This document shows positions 63,301 to 64,000 of a stretch of DNA of 64,000 nucleotides, in pieces. Within the stretch, counting starts at the first letter, position 1. Every line of letters starts with the position of its first letter. Origin of the DNA: Candidatus Gastranaerophilales bacterium. Lineage in GTDB: Bacteria; Cyanobacteriota; Vampirovibrionia; Gastranaerophilales; Gastranaerophilaceae. The notes below the pieces were generated by a model that saw only the letters and a list, made by a program, of their open reading frames with translations, did no database searches and was not told the origin of the DNA. Position numbers and translations under genes: made by a program. Where the stretch lies: NCBI GenBank assembly GCA_944324945.1, contig CALUYE010000001.1, positions 124,001 to 188,000 of the forward strand, given 5' to 3'.

Positions 63301-64000
63301 TTATTCCGTTTCAATATAATTTTTTAAATTAATTGAAAGATTTTTGTTCCTGCATAATTTTTTCAATTTTGCAATGGCTCTTGTTTCAATCTGGCGGATT
63401 CTTTCTCTTGAAACGCCATAGCGGGAGCCGATTTCGTCAAGCGTTTTCTTTTGTCCGTTGTTATCAAGCCCGTAGCGCATAATTAAAACATCTTTTTCTT
63501 TGGGATTTAATTGATTTAACATTTTTCTTACATCTTCAAGAAGATTTTCCTGTGTTACTTTTGTATCAGGAGTTGCGTGGGTATCATCCACAATGAAATC
63601 CGCAATTTTTGATGTGTCGTCTTTTTGGTTTGCAGGGGTTTCTATTGAAATTGTGCTTTGAGAACTTTTCATTAATTGAACAAGTTTATTTACGGGTAAA
63701 TCCACCCTGCGTGCGATTTCTTCTTTTGTCGGAACTCTGTTTAGTTCCGTAGACAGTTCGATTGTTGCTTTTTTAATTCTGCTAAGTGTTTCAATCATAT
63801 GAACAGGAAGTCTTATCATTCTTGATTTATCGGCTATACCTCTTGTTATTGCCTGTTGAATCCACCAGGTTGCATAGGTTGAAAATTTATAGCCTTTTGA
63901 ATAATCAAATTTTTCTGCCGCTTTCATAAGCCCCAGGTTGCCTTCCTGAATTAAATCAAGGAATGAAAGCCCTCTTCCTATATATTTTTTGGCAATAGAC
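63301..64000 (-). CDS. rpoD: RNA polymerase sigma factor, RpoD/SigA type (5' end outside the window)
   Basis: The frame is open to the right edge and the start lies beyond it; 233 C-terminal residues are visible. They show region 2 ([33 protein letters not shown]), region 3 ([16 protein letters not shown]) and region 4 ([19 protein letters not shown]). These are the group 1/2 sigma-70 features; only the missing N-terminus would separate the primary sigma factor from a group 2 paralogue. It converges with the small TM protein, with no gap. Confidence 0.88.
   Translation of the reverse strand, partial: SIAKKYIGRGLSFLDLIQEGNLGLMKAAEKFDYSKGYKFSTYATWWIQQAITRGIADKSRMIRLPVHMIETLSRIKKATIELSTELNRVPTKEEIARRVDLPVNKLVQLMKSSQSTISIETPANQKDDTSKIADFIVDDTHATPDTKVTQENLLEDVRKMLNQLNPKEKDVLIMRYGLDNNGQKKTLDEIGSRYGVSRERIRQIETRAIAKLKKLCRNKNLSINLKNYIETE

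Overview
The window looks like chromosome of an AT-rich (by eye about 30% G+C), Gram-negative-type anaerobe. My best guess is the non-photosynthetic sister group of Cyanobacteria (Melainabacteria/Vampirovibrionia, probably a Gastranaerophilales-like gut lineage). This is inference from gene style and content, not from a search: a short SSB without an acidic tip, a DUF2344 gene next to RNase E/G, many TPR proteins, a stand-alone glycyl-radical protein, a hybrid-cluster-protein relative, and unknown proteins with FQG- or SPIL-type N-termini. I see no rRNA or tRNA gene, CRISPR array, insertion sequence or prophage. The only classical RNA gene is rnpB. No stretch longer than 300 bases lacks a gene.

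Layout. 1-7.1 kb (minus strand): aroE (cut by the window edge), topA, dprA, a TPR protein, a duplicated-domain unknown, and a FixX/FixC-like pair. 7.3-9.3 kb (plus): groES-groEL and a terminator. 9.3-16.1 kb (minus): an endonuclease IV-like TIM barrel, a formyltransferase, the TrkH/TrkA potassium system, ffh, and a zinc-ribbon repeat protein. 16.3-24.1 kb: an orphan YvyF-like protein (plus), then uvrA, rseP, two unknowns and ribH (minus). 24.2-27.6 kb: rnpB (plus), then rsmG and a P-loop/TPR protein (minus).

27.8-37.1 kb (plus) is the most unusual block: two related unknown membrane proteins followed by two cytoplasmic-looking GH13 alpha-amylase-family proteins, the first three joined by TAATG stop-start overlaps. 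37.1-40.5 kb holds two apparent pseudo-enzymes flanking a small Cys-rich protein: a hybrid-cluster-protein homologue that has lost nearly all cluster ligands, and an amidohydrolase that has lost three of its metal/catalytic residues. 40.5-45.9 kb (plus): comF, dnaN, thrB, mnmG and an exported NTF2-like protein. The gap before dnaN has a perfect DnaA-box match.

46-51.4 kb: a candidate small RNA, two small unknowns, ferritin, and a Crp/Fnr regulator divergent from a GrcA-like glycyl-radical protein. Their intergenic region carries an FNR-spaced palindrome centred exactly at -41.5 of the predicted grcA promoter. A PdxA2/DUF1537 sugar-acid pair and ssb follow. 51.5-64 kb: YbaK-like deacylase, a SNF2 helicase, a large exported TPR protein, a COG2509-type flavoprotein, a prepilin-like protein divergent from an XRE regulator with repeated operator-like sites between them, then a small unknown, the DUF2344 protein, RNase E/G, a small membrane protein and a primary-type sigma factor cut by the right edge.

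Most of the window is housekeeping (replication, repair, tRNA modification, protein export and folding). The accessory interest lies in the GH13/membrane operon, the two degenerate enzymes, and the Fnr/glycyl-radical module, which points to life without oxygen.
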